Shown piece by piece: positions 24,601 to 35,385 of a DNA stretch of 64,000 nucleotides. The stretch spans positions 24,654,214-24,718,213 of the forward strand of contig NC_064541.1 in assembly GCF_023856365.1 (NCBI RefSeq), read 5' to 3'. Under the pieces are notes generated by a model, which was not told the origin of the DNA, searched no databases, and saw only the letters and a list, made by a program, of their open reading frames with translations. Both the position numbers and the translations under genes were made by a program. Numbering within the stretch: the first letter of the stretch is position 1; every line of letters starts with the position of its first letter. This stretch comes from Brienomyrus brachyistius (lineage: Eukaryota; Chordata; Actinopteri; Osteoglossiformes; Mormyridae).

Positions 24601-26265
24601 TGAAGATGCAGAAGCCAACACCCCAGCTACACCAAACAATCGCCGTGGTAACATTTTTCTGCTTTGGACAATTTTTACCAGCTTAATGAGCTAATCTATT
24701 TAAGACACCTCAGACAATTTGCTTTATTATACTTACAATAAAATTATGTCTTGGTAAAAGACACAATAGTGGTGTTGGTGGACTTCCATTTCGATGGTTT
24801 TACCACATTAATATCATATATTCAGATTCTATTTAATCAAATTATATCCTTAGCTAATATATAAGGGTCGTACATTTAATTTTGTTGCATTACCCAACAT
24901 CATTTGAAGACTCCTTGGTCTCTTGGAAGACGTTCTTATGCCTTAGGCTGTATGCCTCATGGTGTCTCCCCCTTCCGCATCTTCAGACCCTGAGGTGTGG
25001 ATGCAGGACCACGTGAGGCAGTGGCTGGAGTGGGCAATTAAAGAGTACTGCCTAGTGGACGTCGACGTGTCTCTCTTCCACTCGGTGGATGGAAAGGCTC
25101 TCTGCAAAATGACCAAAGACGACCTGATGCACCTCACCTCAGAGTTTAACACCGACATCCTCCTCTCACACCTCAACTACCTCCGTGAGAGTAAGAAGCC
25201 GTATTTGCACAACACTAACACTAGGGTGACCAGACAATCCATGTCAGTGTTTCTGCTAAAACGGGGTCTGTAAATTACCATTTCAATTAAAAGGCTCTGG
25301 ATTTAACTTAAGCACAGAGTTCTTGCTGTGTGCTGATTGGTCAGTTTTCTATAATCATGCACATGTCACTAATATTAATGTGACACAGCTGGATGAGTCT
25401 TTCATTTAAAGAAACAAACTGGTCAATGCACAAGAACTGAACTCTTTAGCCAAGCACAGGAGTCAGTTTTAAAGCAGTTTACAAAATCTGAAGTAGCTGA
25501 AACTGTCCTCCTTGACATGGAATTTCAGGTCACCATAACCAACACTAAGATATACAATATATGTTATATACATCGACAGACGCATTTATACATAAATTCT
25601 ACAGCAAAATACCAGATGCAACCCACGCTTCTATTTTAGCAAAGTACTTTCCGTGAACTAAACTTAGAGAAACTGTTTCTGTATTTAAGCATTTATGACA
25701 GAGGTATGTTTTGTTGTTACTAGTTTTGGTTAATCTGATTAATACATCTGTCACCTCCCTACACAGCAGCATTTAACAGTCAGGATGATCAATAGTTTCT
25801 TGAAACTGGCATTGCTTTAAAGAGTGGTTTCTCAAAAGCCTACCTAACTATACGTTTCAAAAATCCTTTCTGCCTTTCATTCTAGGTAGCCCCACCTTCT
25901 CCTGTACCACAACATCAACCAACACACAGCAGCAGCCCCGCCTACAGGTCAAAGCAGGTAATAGACACCAAACTTCAGCCTCACTATTGCAAAACTAAAC
26001 ACTCCAGGGCAAAAAAAAAAAAAGTGCCAAACCCAAATTGCACAACATTAATCTTTGTCCACCAGAGTGCACAACCTTCCATTGTCAGTGAGATACAAGG
26101 ACATTTTTTTTAAAGTTTAAGATTTAAAAAGTATAATAACATAAGGTTGTGGTAGTCACATCATCTCAAAACCAACCATACCACAAATATAAATATGAAA
26201 TTTGGCTGACATTAACATACAAGGACAATTGTGGAGATTGATTTTCAATGCATCTTTCTACCTTA

Positions 26266-26322
<57 letters not shown>

Positions 26323-29300
26323 TGATACTTTATTGATCCCCATAGGGAAATTGTCTAAATAATCACTCCTGTAAAGAATAACTATGTGAACCCTGTGGAA
26401 TTACCTAGTTTTCTGCATCACATTCTCTACCCAGCTTATGATGGGGTTATATTCTGACAAACCTATCGTAAGGGAAACATACAGTACATTTAACCTAACA
26501 AACATCATAGCCCAGCCTAGGCTACCTTAAAACATGCTTAGAACACTTACATTTGTCACAGTAGGGCATGGTGAAAGCAGGGAATCAAGGTGACGATCCA
26601 CTGGTGGCTCTGAGACAGAGAAGGGGGTTATTAAACAAAAACAATGCATACTGGGAAACCATAAAATAAAGGGACCACAGGAGGTCAGAAGTCAATAGAA
26701 AAAATAACTAAAGAAACTATAAACAAACAAACTAGAACAAACAAGGCAACACAGAAAACACAACTAGAAAGACATATCAAAGCAACTACACACACACAGT
26801 AACATGGTAAAGCAGAGATGCCTAATAAATTGACTGACTGAAGAGTAGGACAAAGGCAGGCACTTAAATACACGGAATGCAACAACTAACAAGGGGCAGG
26901 TGTGGTTGTATAGCACTAGGGGCAGCAAGGAGCAGGTGAGGACCATCCAATCAATTCATGAATTAAGGCATAGGACAACAGGTGGAATAATGGTGCATTT
27001 GATTATCTCTCGGAACTTAGAAATTCCGAGTTGAGTGACATCACTTCCGACAATCTCCCATTCGAGCTACCACAACTCGGAACAAACATGGCTGCCTCCA
27101 TGAATATGCTGCTTTGTGTTGTTGCTTTATATTTTAGCAGATTTGGGGTAAGATTATTATTTCCGAGAGACAAACAAACAAGAAACACAAACTAGTCAAA
27201 CCACATTAAAAGCTTTCTAAAATATTTTAGTACATTCATAGCGATATTCTTTTTTCGAGAGGCAAAAAACTACAAACAAACCAAAAACACTAACAAGTCT
27301 GGTAAAAATCTGATATTGCATGCTAGAATACAGTTTACGGTCAGTATACGGTATTCTCTAAATCGAACACGTGCAATTACATTTATAATTATTAAAACAT
27401 TTAACAAAATAAACATTTTTAAAGATTTGTAAAGTAGAATTACTGTTGAGTGTGTAAGCCGCCATGTTGAAATTACGTCACGGGGCAACTCGGACAAGAA
27501 AATTCTGTCCGACATCAACGTCATAAAAGAGGCATGTTTCTGACAGGAAGTGACCTTTTTTGTGACGTTTTCGTCCGAGTTCCGAGTTGGAGAGAAATAA
27601 TCGAACGCACCATTAATTACAAACATAGGAACTAGGGAACATTGACAAACACTGTAGGCTAACACTAAGGGGGTGTTTTTCATACATGGATTACTCGTTT
27701 AGCCGGATGTAATTGTTGACGATTTGGCATAATCCTGGATCTATCAGTTTTTCGAAACTCTTGCTAGATGTGTTGTTATAGCAGCACATCCAAATCCTCA
27801 AACCTACTCAGAGCAGGTTTGTTCTATGTACACAAGGATTAGCTCACACACCTAATCAGTGTCCGTGCATGGAAATCTGTTCAGTCATGGCCTTGCCATT
27901 CATGGATGAGCGCCCAATTGCATTCGGTGCACAAATAATAAGAAGGGAATTTCAAATTGAGAAGGATTTGCGCGCTCCGCAAGATCCTTTATTGTTGCGA
28001 GATGATGTTCTTTTCGAAAGATACCGCTTCAGCCGAGATGGAATATTATATCATAAAGATTTATTAGCTGCTAATATATATATATATACACAGGCACACA
28101 GGCAGACAGACAGACAGGCACACAGGCAGACAAACAGACAGGCAGACAGACACACACACACACACACAAAACTGGTAAACATGACATTTCATTCATATAC
28201 TGTATATATATGTGAATGAAATGTTGTATTCACTAGTATATTTTTGTACTTCACTTTAACTTGTTCCCATGTCCTGCATGATTGTGCATTTGATCTGTAA
28301 TAATGACAAAAAAAACTGACTTATCCCAGATTTCATGGGCATTAACTAATCCAAGATGAGGCATTTGATCGCAGATGATTTAAGCGACGTACTGAAGATA
28401 CCCCCTAGGAAGGAGTTAAACTAGGAACACAAACACAAGCAGAACAGAATCAAACCAGACACAAGTAGGATAAACTAAAACAGGGAAGCAACGAACTAAT
28501 AAACACTAAGAAAAACTGTAAACCAATAAACAAACAAAACAAGTAAGGCTGGCCTTGAACCCATGACTACATGGTTACAACACCTGCTGTCCAAATGGGT
28601 ACCAAACACTTTGGATAGGCATGGACAGACACCAACCCTGACAACATTAGCCCACAGTTGGGCAAATTCATGAACACAAAACCTATTTTAAAATAAGGAA
28701 TTGAATATCTCATGTAATTTATTGAATAGTCATACCCATCATAAAGTCAAAATGTCGTAACACAGACCATTGTAACCTGGGGAGCATCTATACTACAGCT
28801 GTTAAAGTATGTTTGGATGATTGCATGCTGCAATATCTCGGTTAATGCCATTCCATGCTTTCTGTTTAATTGCTACAGAGAACAACTTTGAGGAAATCAG
28901 CAGGAGGAACAGCTGGTCAGCCACACCTTTATCCACTGTACAGAAAGGTACAAAGCGGCAAATAGCTCAAGAGTGCAACAGCAGCTGCCTAAAATTAAGA
29001 GCAAATTTCCAAAACACACTAAGCTTTTTGTTGTTTTTGAAATGAGGCCACCAATCACCAATGACTAATGATACAGTAACATTGGTGCCAGAAGAAATCA
29101 GATGGCTGAGCTCAAGATATTCATGGGGTACAAGTGGCCGGGGGGGGGGGTTGACCAGGGTGGTGACAGTAAAAATTGTTGACTGGGTGTCGTTGGCAAA
29201 CCATTGGGTTCAATGCCAGTGTTAGAAATCAAAAGTCATTCAGTCCTCATGTAATCCAATGAAAACCATTCAGAAAATTTCCAAAACTCACCATGTTCAT

Positions 29301-31547
29301 AGAAATTTTCTAGACAGCACATGTACACAGGCCTGTCACCTTTTTACCGGTGTTCAAACCATTTATATTGATCAGGCATAAATGGAGCACATGCATTTTT
29401 GGTAAACTTAAAATATTGCAGACTTTTAACTTTGAGAACTTTGATTGTTGGATTTTGAGCTGTAACTTTGATGTGTAAAAGCATCAAAATAAATAAGGAC
29501 TTCAGAATGTAGTAATAAGAATGGCTGACAGGCAGAAACTGGGATTTACAGACTGCTGACATCTTCTGAATCACTAGCATGTGACCATACTTCCTATCCA
29601 GGTTCCCCAATAGAACACCAGCACAGCAGCAGAGTGACAGAGACCCAACCTCGACACATAACAGGTACAGATCAAAACTTCTCCGTACTGCACTGACTGC
29701 CAAAATACTGACCACTGGAGATAATATATCTAACCACTGGCATATAACGTAGCTGACCGTGGCAGTATAATATACCAGACCACTGGAGTATAAAATAGCT
29801 GAACATTGGTCTGTAATGTGATCAGTATAGCTGCAAAACTTCTATAATGTTGTACTTTATCAGATCCTTACCAAGCACTTGGGCCCATCAGCAGTCGTTT
29901 ATCAAACCCAGGTAAGAACTGACTTAACATATAATGTAAAGCTAGTATGTCCCTTAGACTTACCCTTACACTTAGACTACTGAAATAAATAACACAAAAT
30001 AAACATTTTCAATCGGAATTAATACTTCACTTTTAATGTACTATAGTCATGTGTCGCTTAACAACAGGGATACATTCTGAGAAATGCACTGCTAGGCAAT
30101 TTCTTCATTGTGCGATCATAGCGTGTATTTACACAAACCTAGTTTGTGTAGCCCACCTAGGCTACAGTAAACATTTTTGTAAGTAGAAAAAGTACACTCT
30201 AACGAAAAAAAGTACAGCATAGTAAATACATAGACCAGTAACATATTTGTTTATTATTATCAAACATTATGTAATGAACATAATTGCATGCGATATACTG
30301 TTACATGACTGGCAGCGGAATGTGTTTGTTTACACGAGTATCATCACAAACACATAAGTCATGCCGTATGACGACTACAATGTCACTAGCCAATAGGAAT
30401 TTTTCAGCTCTATATTCAGCTCTATATTTCAGTATAATCTTATCTAATCTTATCTAATCTTATCTTATACTACTGTTATACATGTGGTCCATCATTGACT
30501 AAAATGTTATTATGTGGCGCATGACTGTATAACAAATTAAGTGACAAAAAAACAGTGCTTGACTAAAAGAATGACAAATGTGACCTTTTACTGTCTGCTT
30601 TGCCAAAACAAATAACAAGGGGGGATGTGACAGGGCGAAATGCTTAGATAGTACAGATGCAGTTTTCTGTACATTATACTATCTGTCTCAGCCTATGATT
30701 ACACTCCTGAAAATATGGAGCCTACAGCTTGGGACCCAAATGACCCGTCTGCCCATGTCTCATCACAGAATCCCCAGCACTCCACTCCAAGAGCCATCAA
30801 GTTAAACATAATTCACACAAGCTGTCTGACACTGGCACACACAGGATTGTGGGTAGGTTCACAACCAAATATAAAAAAACAATATATTCTGTTTTTCTCC
30901 TCAAAGCATATAGCAAAAGTGGTCACATTTGTTTAAATCTTTTGTATCACTTTAGAGCAGTGCAAACCGTAATACAATGAAATTGTGTGAGTTTAGACTT
31001 CATTTCCCAACTTTATCTAAAAGGTTCTGGGCAAATCCAGCTATGGCAGTTCCTTCTGGAGCTTTTGTCAGACAACAACAATGCAAACATCATCACCTGG
31101 GAAGGCTCTAACGGCGAGTTCAAGATGACAGACCCAGACGAGGTGGCGCGGCGCTGGGGTGAGCGCAAGAGCAAGCCCAACATGAACTATGACAAGCTGA
31201 GCCGTGCCTTGCGCTACTACTATGACAAGAACATCATGACCAAGGTGCACGGCAAGCGATATGCTTACAAGTTTGACTTCCACGGCATTTCTCAGGCACA
31301 CCACAACCACGCTAATGACAGCAACGTCCTCAAGTACCAGCCGGAAACAGCCTACATGCAGCCCTACCACAGCCACCAGCCTAAGATGAACTTCATGACC
31401 TCCCACCCCTCTCCTCTGCCAGTCTCCTCTGGGAACTTTTTTGGCCCCTCCTCCACATACTGGAACACAGTGTCCAATCCCATCTACCCTGCCTCCACAA
31501 TGCCCCGACACCCAGGAAGCCATTCCCACTTGGGGTCATACTACTGA
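15674..31547 (+). CDS. fli1b: ETS transcription factor Fli1b (FLI1-related; 9 coding exons, 451 aa)
   Basis: Coding exons: 15674-15691, 20721-20908, 21187-21356, 24987-25190, 25886-25957, 28879-28947, 29602-29664, 29864-29911 and 31024-31547 with the stop. All are GT-AG and in frame. Exon 1 encodes only MDCTIK, matching the six-codon first exon of FLI1 (MDGTIK). Exon 2 starts [29 protein letters not shown] follows the FLI1 block. Exon 4 (about residues 126-194) is the PNT domain ([32 protein letters not shown]). Exon 8 gives [17 protein letters not shown]. The ETS domain is at about 281-365 ([28 protein letters not shown]), and the C-terminus ends [14 protein letters not shown]. Length is close to human FLI1 (452 aa). 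FLI1/ERG factors bind GGAA sites and maintain endothelial and megakaryocyte programmes. FLI1-like details and the etv2 neighbour favour fli1b over erg. Confidence 0.88.
21872..21991 (+). mobile_element. SINE 3' fragment
   Basis: Only the 3' half of the SINE family of 53748-54098: GTGATGGGCTGACTCCCC, ATAGGCTCCGGACCCC, GATAAGCGGTTTGG, ATGGATGGAT. Located in fli1b intron 3. Confidence 0.75.
22275..22378. mobile_element. Foldback MITE
   Basis: Two nearly complementary arms of about 45 bases: GGATTAGGGCCACTATGAAA on the left and, read on the other strand, GGATTAGGGCCACCGTGAGA on the right, both continuing into ATATTATTT. Only a few bases separate them, so the transcript would fold into one long hairpin in fli1b intron 3. 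Confidence 0.75.
22533..23678 (+). mobile_element. Tc1-like transposon with decayed transposase
   Basis: Inverted ends match: left TAGTGGTGATCAAAATTATA, right (read on the minus strand) CAATGGTAATCAAAATTGGA. Each is next to TA and followed by GAACAAG. Between them, multiple frames keep Tc1 transposase blocks: [15 protein letters not shown] (DDE region), a VSWCGVCS relic of the VMVWG motif, DNA for QDNA in altered form, [13 protein letters not shown] and [14 protein letters not shown] pieces. Many stops and frameshifts are present, so it is inactive. Located in fli1b intron 3. Confidence 0.8.
23860..24055 (+). mobile_element. SINE-like retroposon fragment ending in poly(A)
   Basis: Contains CCCTGAGCAAGGCCCTTAAT and TCTGCCAAGTAAATAAATGC, the usual tail of fish tRNA-derived SINEs, then an A run at 24040-24055. 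Confidence 0.6.
26264..26361 (-). repeat. (AAT)n microsatellite at a retroposon tail
   Basis: About 60 bases of AAT repeats followed by ATTGATACTTTATTGATCCC and CATAGGGAAATTGTCT. On the minus strand this reads as a fish LINE/SINE 3' end (GGGATCAATAAAGTATCAAT) whose tail expanded into the microsatellite. fli1b intron 5. Confidence 0.75.
26560..26990. repeat. Fish interspersed repeat, left half
   Basis: Low-complexity ACAAACAAACTAGAAC-type body with GGGGCAGGTGTGG and ACAACAGGTGGAATAA near its right side. The similar sequence at 28412-28680 on the far side of two inserted transposons may be its other half. Confidence 0.4.
26992..27611. mobile_element. ISL2EU-like non-autonomous DNA transposon
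   Basis: Ends mirror each other: GGTGCATTTGATTATCTCTC on the left and, on the other strand, GGTGCGTTCGATTATTTCTC on the right. AT occurs on both sides (26990-26991, 27612-27613), the 2-base target typical of ISL2EU elements. Subterminal CGAGTT and CTTCC blocks are also mirrored. No transposase is present. Confidence 0.65.
27669..28411 (+). mobile_element. Harbinger-type transposon with transposase N-terminus
   Basis: The termini GGGGGTGTTTTTCATAC and, on the other strand, GGGGGTATCTTCAGTAC are mirrored. The frame at 27887-28070 encodes a HARBI1-like N-terminus: [40 protein letters not shown]. It breaks into a CA/CAGA-rich simple repeat (28075-28165), and the catalytic DDE part is gone. Located in fli1b intron 5, directly beside the ISL2EU-like element. 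Confidence 0.75.
28412..28680. repeat. Fish interspersed repeat, right half
   Basis: Continues the ACAAACACAAG / AAACAAACAAAAC style of 26560-26990. It also contains a retroposon-like TTGAACCCATGACTACATGG. Probably the part split off by the inserted elements. Confidence 0.35.
30054..30527. mobile_element. Tigger-type (MER2-like) DNA transposon
   Basis: Bounded by TA (30052-30053, 30528-30529). The left end TAGTCATGTGTCGCTTAACA and the right end GTTATTATGTGGCGCATGACTG are inverted copies. Interior blocks GGGATACATTCTGAGAAATG, ATTGTGCGATCATAG, ACACAAACCTAG and CACCTAGGCTAC follow, in order, the mammalian MER2 (Tigger1-derived) consensus as I remember it. It lies in the last fli1b intron. Confidence 0.7.
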
Positions 31548-32815
31548 AGGTACATATCCTGGCTGGTCTCAGAGTTCGTTCTCTACCACCCCTGATGTAT
31601 CTCTCACTTCCTTTTCTGGGTGGGGATATCTAATCACGTGGTGCCAATATACAGGTCATTGTATTTTTACTGTCCTTGATGTAGGAGACTATGGAATATG
31701 TAGCTATTGATGTTTGGTTTCATAAGTTGGCGCACTCTAGGGCAGAAATGGACTGCTAGTCTGCTTTCACTGCAGGGATTCTTTCAAAAAACCCACTCTT
31801 CAGTGGGTAAAAATGCTGCATATTTTGGGGCCTTTCAAATAAATATATAACTGTGTGCTATTATTATACATTTCAAACAAAGCTTGTATACTTACTGGCA
31901 ATGTTTGAGTTTAGGCCAAAAGCCATGCTGTGCATTTCATAATACAGGTGTTTTAATGGACATTTCATGGACCATAACTCTCCAAACCACATACCAAACC
32001 TTCATACTAAAACGGTATGAAGTTTGGAGAGTGGCTGGAAAAAACCACGTAACTAGCCTAAGTAATTGTGAGTCTTGTGCAACCTTTTCAAACCATACAG
32101 TATAGCACCCTTCTGAGCACTGTACATCATATTACAAAAAAGTACAATATGTTAATGGAGGGCTCTCTGCACCCTTGATACAGTATTTCAGATGGGGTGG
32201 TGACGGTTAAATTAATTTTAATTCTAAGTACACGCTGCTGAATATACACAAAATTAACGTAAATGCCCTGATTTTCAAAAAGTGTTACGTAAGCTATATA
32301 CACTGGCTCCTGTGGACTGCTGACAGGCAATGCATTATATTATAGGTGTCATATTGAACATAAAAGGACATGGAAAGTCTTCAGTTACTTAACCAGGCTT
32401 GTAGTTTGGTCAATTTTACATTAATATGCAGTAATAGTATTTAACTGTCCATCAAAGTGACATATTTCATGACCCTCCACCCCTCAATAAAAATTTCAGA
32501 ATAAGGTTTTTACTTTGATAAGGATGTTCTCACTATGTGTCATACTAAACACATAGAAAATTTCACATTCATTTTTAATAAATATTTTTACCATCTGAAA
32601 AATGTCTGAATGACAGAAGTACCTTCTGAAACAGTTACAAATGCTTAATGTTAGGACTCTACATTGTTAGGTGTCTACATGTAATCTCTGCAATGTAGCA
32701 TATTTTCTACAGTAATGCATAACGCTTGTACATTTTGAATTCATTACATTTTTATTTTGGCTGTATAACTAATTGTGTATATTTAATAAAATGTTTAAAC
32801 AAAATGTTCCAGTGT
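31548..32815 (+). other. fli1b: 3' UTR of fli1b
   Basis: Non-coding AT-rich sequence after the fli1b stop codon with no repeat inside. It ends at a canonical AATAAA (32785-32790) followed within 25 bases by a GT-rich TGTTTTCAGG stretch, as expected of a cleavage site. Length about 1.27 kb. Confidence 0.6.
32785..32790 (+). terminator. fli1b: Polyadenylation signal AATAAA of fli1b
   Basis: Canonical hexamer about 1.24 kb after the fli1b stop with a downstream GT-rich element. It is the best candidate in the 3' flank. Confidence 0.5.
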
Positions 32816-33109
32816 TTTCAGGTAATTTTTTAATTTGCTAGAATGGAATGGAATAGGTATCATACAGCATTGTTGTTTATAAATCCGATCACAGAAACAA
32901 ATAGCACAGTGCTGTTCCTCACTGTTGTATATTTTTGAATGATATTACACATCAGTGCGACACTATACAGTACCTACAGATAAATTTGTGGTTTGGGTAC
33001 TTGACATGTTTCAAAACTGTGATTGTACAGGTGGCCTGACACCCAGACCCCAGACCTGTGACTAATTCTGATTAATCTCTGTAAATCTCCTTTATTGTTT
33101 GGTTGAGTG

Positions 33110-33165
33110 TGTAATGTGATGCACTGGCATCCTGTACAGGGTGTACCCTATGGCGTCAAATCAGA
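33110..33165 (+). repeat. SINE-type tail fragment
   Basis: TGATGCACTGGCATCCTGTA then CAGGGTGTACCC, a common 3' block of fish SINE-like repeats. Confidence 0.45.
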
Positions 33166-33259
33166 CTCAACACAACCTGAATTTGAATGAGAGAACCTGG
33201 ACTTGAATATGTTTACCTCAACTTGAATTAGAGACACCAAATTTGAACTCATTACCCGA

Positions 33260-33628
33260 ATTAAAATTTAAGTTGCTTGTGTGGCAATAAAAATTCAAGT
33301 TCGGGTTGTAAAATTCTATTCTATGTACCTTCTGATTGGGAGCATGCTAAAATAATGCCCATATTCAAAAAATGGGATAGAAGTAACCCAGCAACCTACA
33401 GGCCAATCGGTTTAGCATTACTGGAAAATAATGGAAGCTATAATCCAAGTGAAAATGGTGGATTACCCGGATGCAAATAACATTCTGAGGGATAGCCAAC
33501 ATGGATTTAGGAGAGATAGATCCTGTATAACGAATTTACTTCAGTTCTTTGAGGAAGCTACAAAAGAAATTGATCACAAAAAGGCCTACGATGTTATCTA
33601 CGTAGATTTCCGGAAGGCCTTTGATGTT
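33260..33628 (+). pseudogene. CR1-like LINE reverse transcriptase fragment
   Basis: Translated in two frames: VPSDWEHAKIMPIFKKWDRS, ATYRPIGLALL, then RDSQHGFRRDRSCITNLLQF, FEEATKEID, AYDVIYVDFRKAFD (RT motif A). A frameshift near 33425 breaks it, and a SINE cuts it off at about 33630. Confidence 0.8.
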
Positions 33629-33855
33629 GATGGGGCAGCGTGTGGCTCTGTGGGATAAGTCTCTGTCCCTGTAATCCAAAAGTTGCCAGTTCAAACCCAG
33701 CCTCAGCATGGCTGTAGCTCCTTGAGCGAGGCCCGTAACCCCCAGCTCCCTGGGGGCTGCAAGAGGTGGCTGCCCTTTGCAAGCGGCTCTACAAAGAGCG
33801 ATTTGAGGAAGGTGTAACAACAATTTCCCCACAAGGATAAATAAAGTATCAATTA
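33629..33855 (+). mobile_element. tRNA-derived SINE inserted in the LINE
   Basis: Starts GGGGCAGCGTGTGGCTCTGTGG (split here as GGGGCAGCG and TGGCTCTGTGG, the A box). The B-box-like GTTCAAACCC is at about 33693, then CTTGAGCGAGGCCCGTAACC, and the tail GGATAAATAAAGTATCAATT ends it. Near complete, about 225 bases. Confidence 0.8.
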
Positions 33856-34091
33856 TAAATGGTGAATACCCATATAAATGATGTACTTAAACACAATTAA
33901 TTTCTTACTTGCCTATAATGTATAAACAAGTCATACAGCATCTGAAAGGCTACATCTAGACAAAACAAGTTAAACTTTTACTGTACAATTCCAAGAAAAT
34001 GCACTTTGAAATCCATGTTATGGTACAAGTAATTTCTCCGAATTTTCCCATAAGGTATAAACACATCTTATAAAATAGCACACCTGTGAGA

Positions 34092-34330
34092 CTCCAGAGG
34101 CAGCTGATGAGTACCAGTGAGCCAAGCGGGAATACTTCGAAGACCTCCTCAATCCCACCGACATGCCTTCCAATGAGGAAGCAGAGTCTGGGGACTTGGG
34201 GATGGACTCCCCTTTCTCTGGGGCGGAGGTCGCTGAGGTGTATAAAAAGCTCCTTGGTGGCCAGGCCCCAGGGGTGGATGAGATCTACCCGGAGTTCCTC
34301 AAGGCTCTGGATATTGCAGGGCTGTACTAG
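34092..34330 (+). pseudogene. Non-LTR retrotransposon ORF fragment
   Basis: In the frame of the original protein this reads YFEDLLNPTDMPSNEEAE, FSGAEVAEVYKKLLGGQAPG, VDEIYPEFLKALD, the region before RT motif 0 in a fish LINE of the type with the block LGGKAPGVDEIRPEFLKALD. There is no start or end, and it is flanked by a MITE. Confidence 0.7.
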
Positions 34331-34485
34331 GGTTCATTTCCCAAAACCATAGTTGCTAACTATGTTAGCAACTTGCATGGTTCGAACTATGCAAGTATGA
34401 TGCAGGTGTTTCCCAAAACCATAGTTCGAACTATGGAGGTAACGACATTGTGAACTTATGTAGTACGATGCATCGTTAAACGAAT
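34331..34485. mobile_element. Palindrome-rich MITE fragment
   Basis: TTTCCCAAAACCATAGTT occurs twice (about 34340 and 34409) with internal palindromes GTTGCTAACTATGTTAGCAAC and GTTCGAACTATG. Fish MITEs with the TTTCCCAAAACCATAG motif are common. Confidence 0.6.
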
Positions 34486-34734
34486 TAAGGTGAATTCGCA
34501 CCTTAATAGTCTTAATATGCGCTTTTCACATGTTTACTTGGTAATAATAATGTTAAATATTTGTGGCCCATCACCTTCACGTAGTGGTCAAAAACCCTTT
34601 TTTGAGATTGCTTAATGCAAAATGGATTACAAAGAACACCCAGCATTCACGAACTTACCATGCACAGGAAGAACAAATGAACAATACATAAACAAAAACA
34701 ATGTACCCACAATGTATGTATTATTACAATAAAT

Positions 34735-35385
34735 GAACAGCTATAAGAACATAAATTTACAAACAAGAGGCCATTCGGCCCAGCAAGCTTGTTTGGAGAG
34801 AACTCAATAGCTCAGAGTTGTTCAAAACTCTCTCTGGAACCCAGGGTTTTAGCTTGCACTGCACTAACAAGAACACTATTCCATACTCTAACAACACGCT
34901 CGGTAAATAAGCGCTTTCTCAAATCCATTTTAAAATGTTCTCCCTCTAATTTCCACCTATGGCCACGTGTTCTAGTATTTAAACTAATATTGAAGTAGCC
35001 ATTTGGCTGAACAGCATCCAGACCTGTTAGAATCTTATATACCTAGATCACGTCCCCCCTTAGTCTCCTTTGCTCGAGGCTAAACAGATTCAGCTCACCT
35101 AACCTCTCCTAAGACATTCCTCTAAGACCAGGAATCATTCTTGTAGCCCAATATTGAACCCTTTCCAAGGCAGCAATGTCCTTTTTAAAAAGGTATGGTG
35201 ACCAGACCTGCAGACAATATTCCAAGTGGGGTCTTACCAAGGAATCTTAGCATCACCTTCCTTGACTTAAACGCCACACACCTATGTAACCCAACATCCT
35301 ATTGATCTTCTTAATTGCTTCCCCACACTGGAGAGAGTGGGACATGGAAGCATCACACACATTGAGGTCTGGTCATTGCTGATAG
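34735..35385. repeat. Long interspersed repeat with GAGGCCATTCGGCCCAGCAA motif
   Basis: Contains in order GAGGCCATTCGGCCCAGCAA, TATTCCATACTCTAACAACA, TTCTCCCTCTAATTTCCACC, CCCTTAGTCTCCTTTGCTCG and AATTGCTTCCCCACACTGG. I recognise this order from a dispersed repeat of ray-finned and lobe-finned fish genomes, probably a LINE 3' section read in reverse. The family assignment is uncertain. Confidence 0.6.

Noticed and set aside
27270..27683. 137-codon open frame on minus
   Set aside because: Lies inside an inverted-repeat transposon and crosses its end; product is low-complexity.
28075..28165. Repeat array resembling regularly spaced repeats
   Set aside because: It is a CA/CAGA simple repeat within a Harbinger relic; there are no spacers.
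29344..29715. 123-codon open frame on minus
   Set aside because: Overlaps the fli1b exon at 29602-29664 on the opposite strand; hydrophobic but without any family match.
31068..31529. 153-codon open frame on the minus strand
   Set aside because: Antisense shadow of the fli1b last exon; Val/Gly-rich with no domain.
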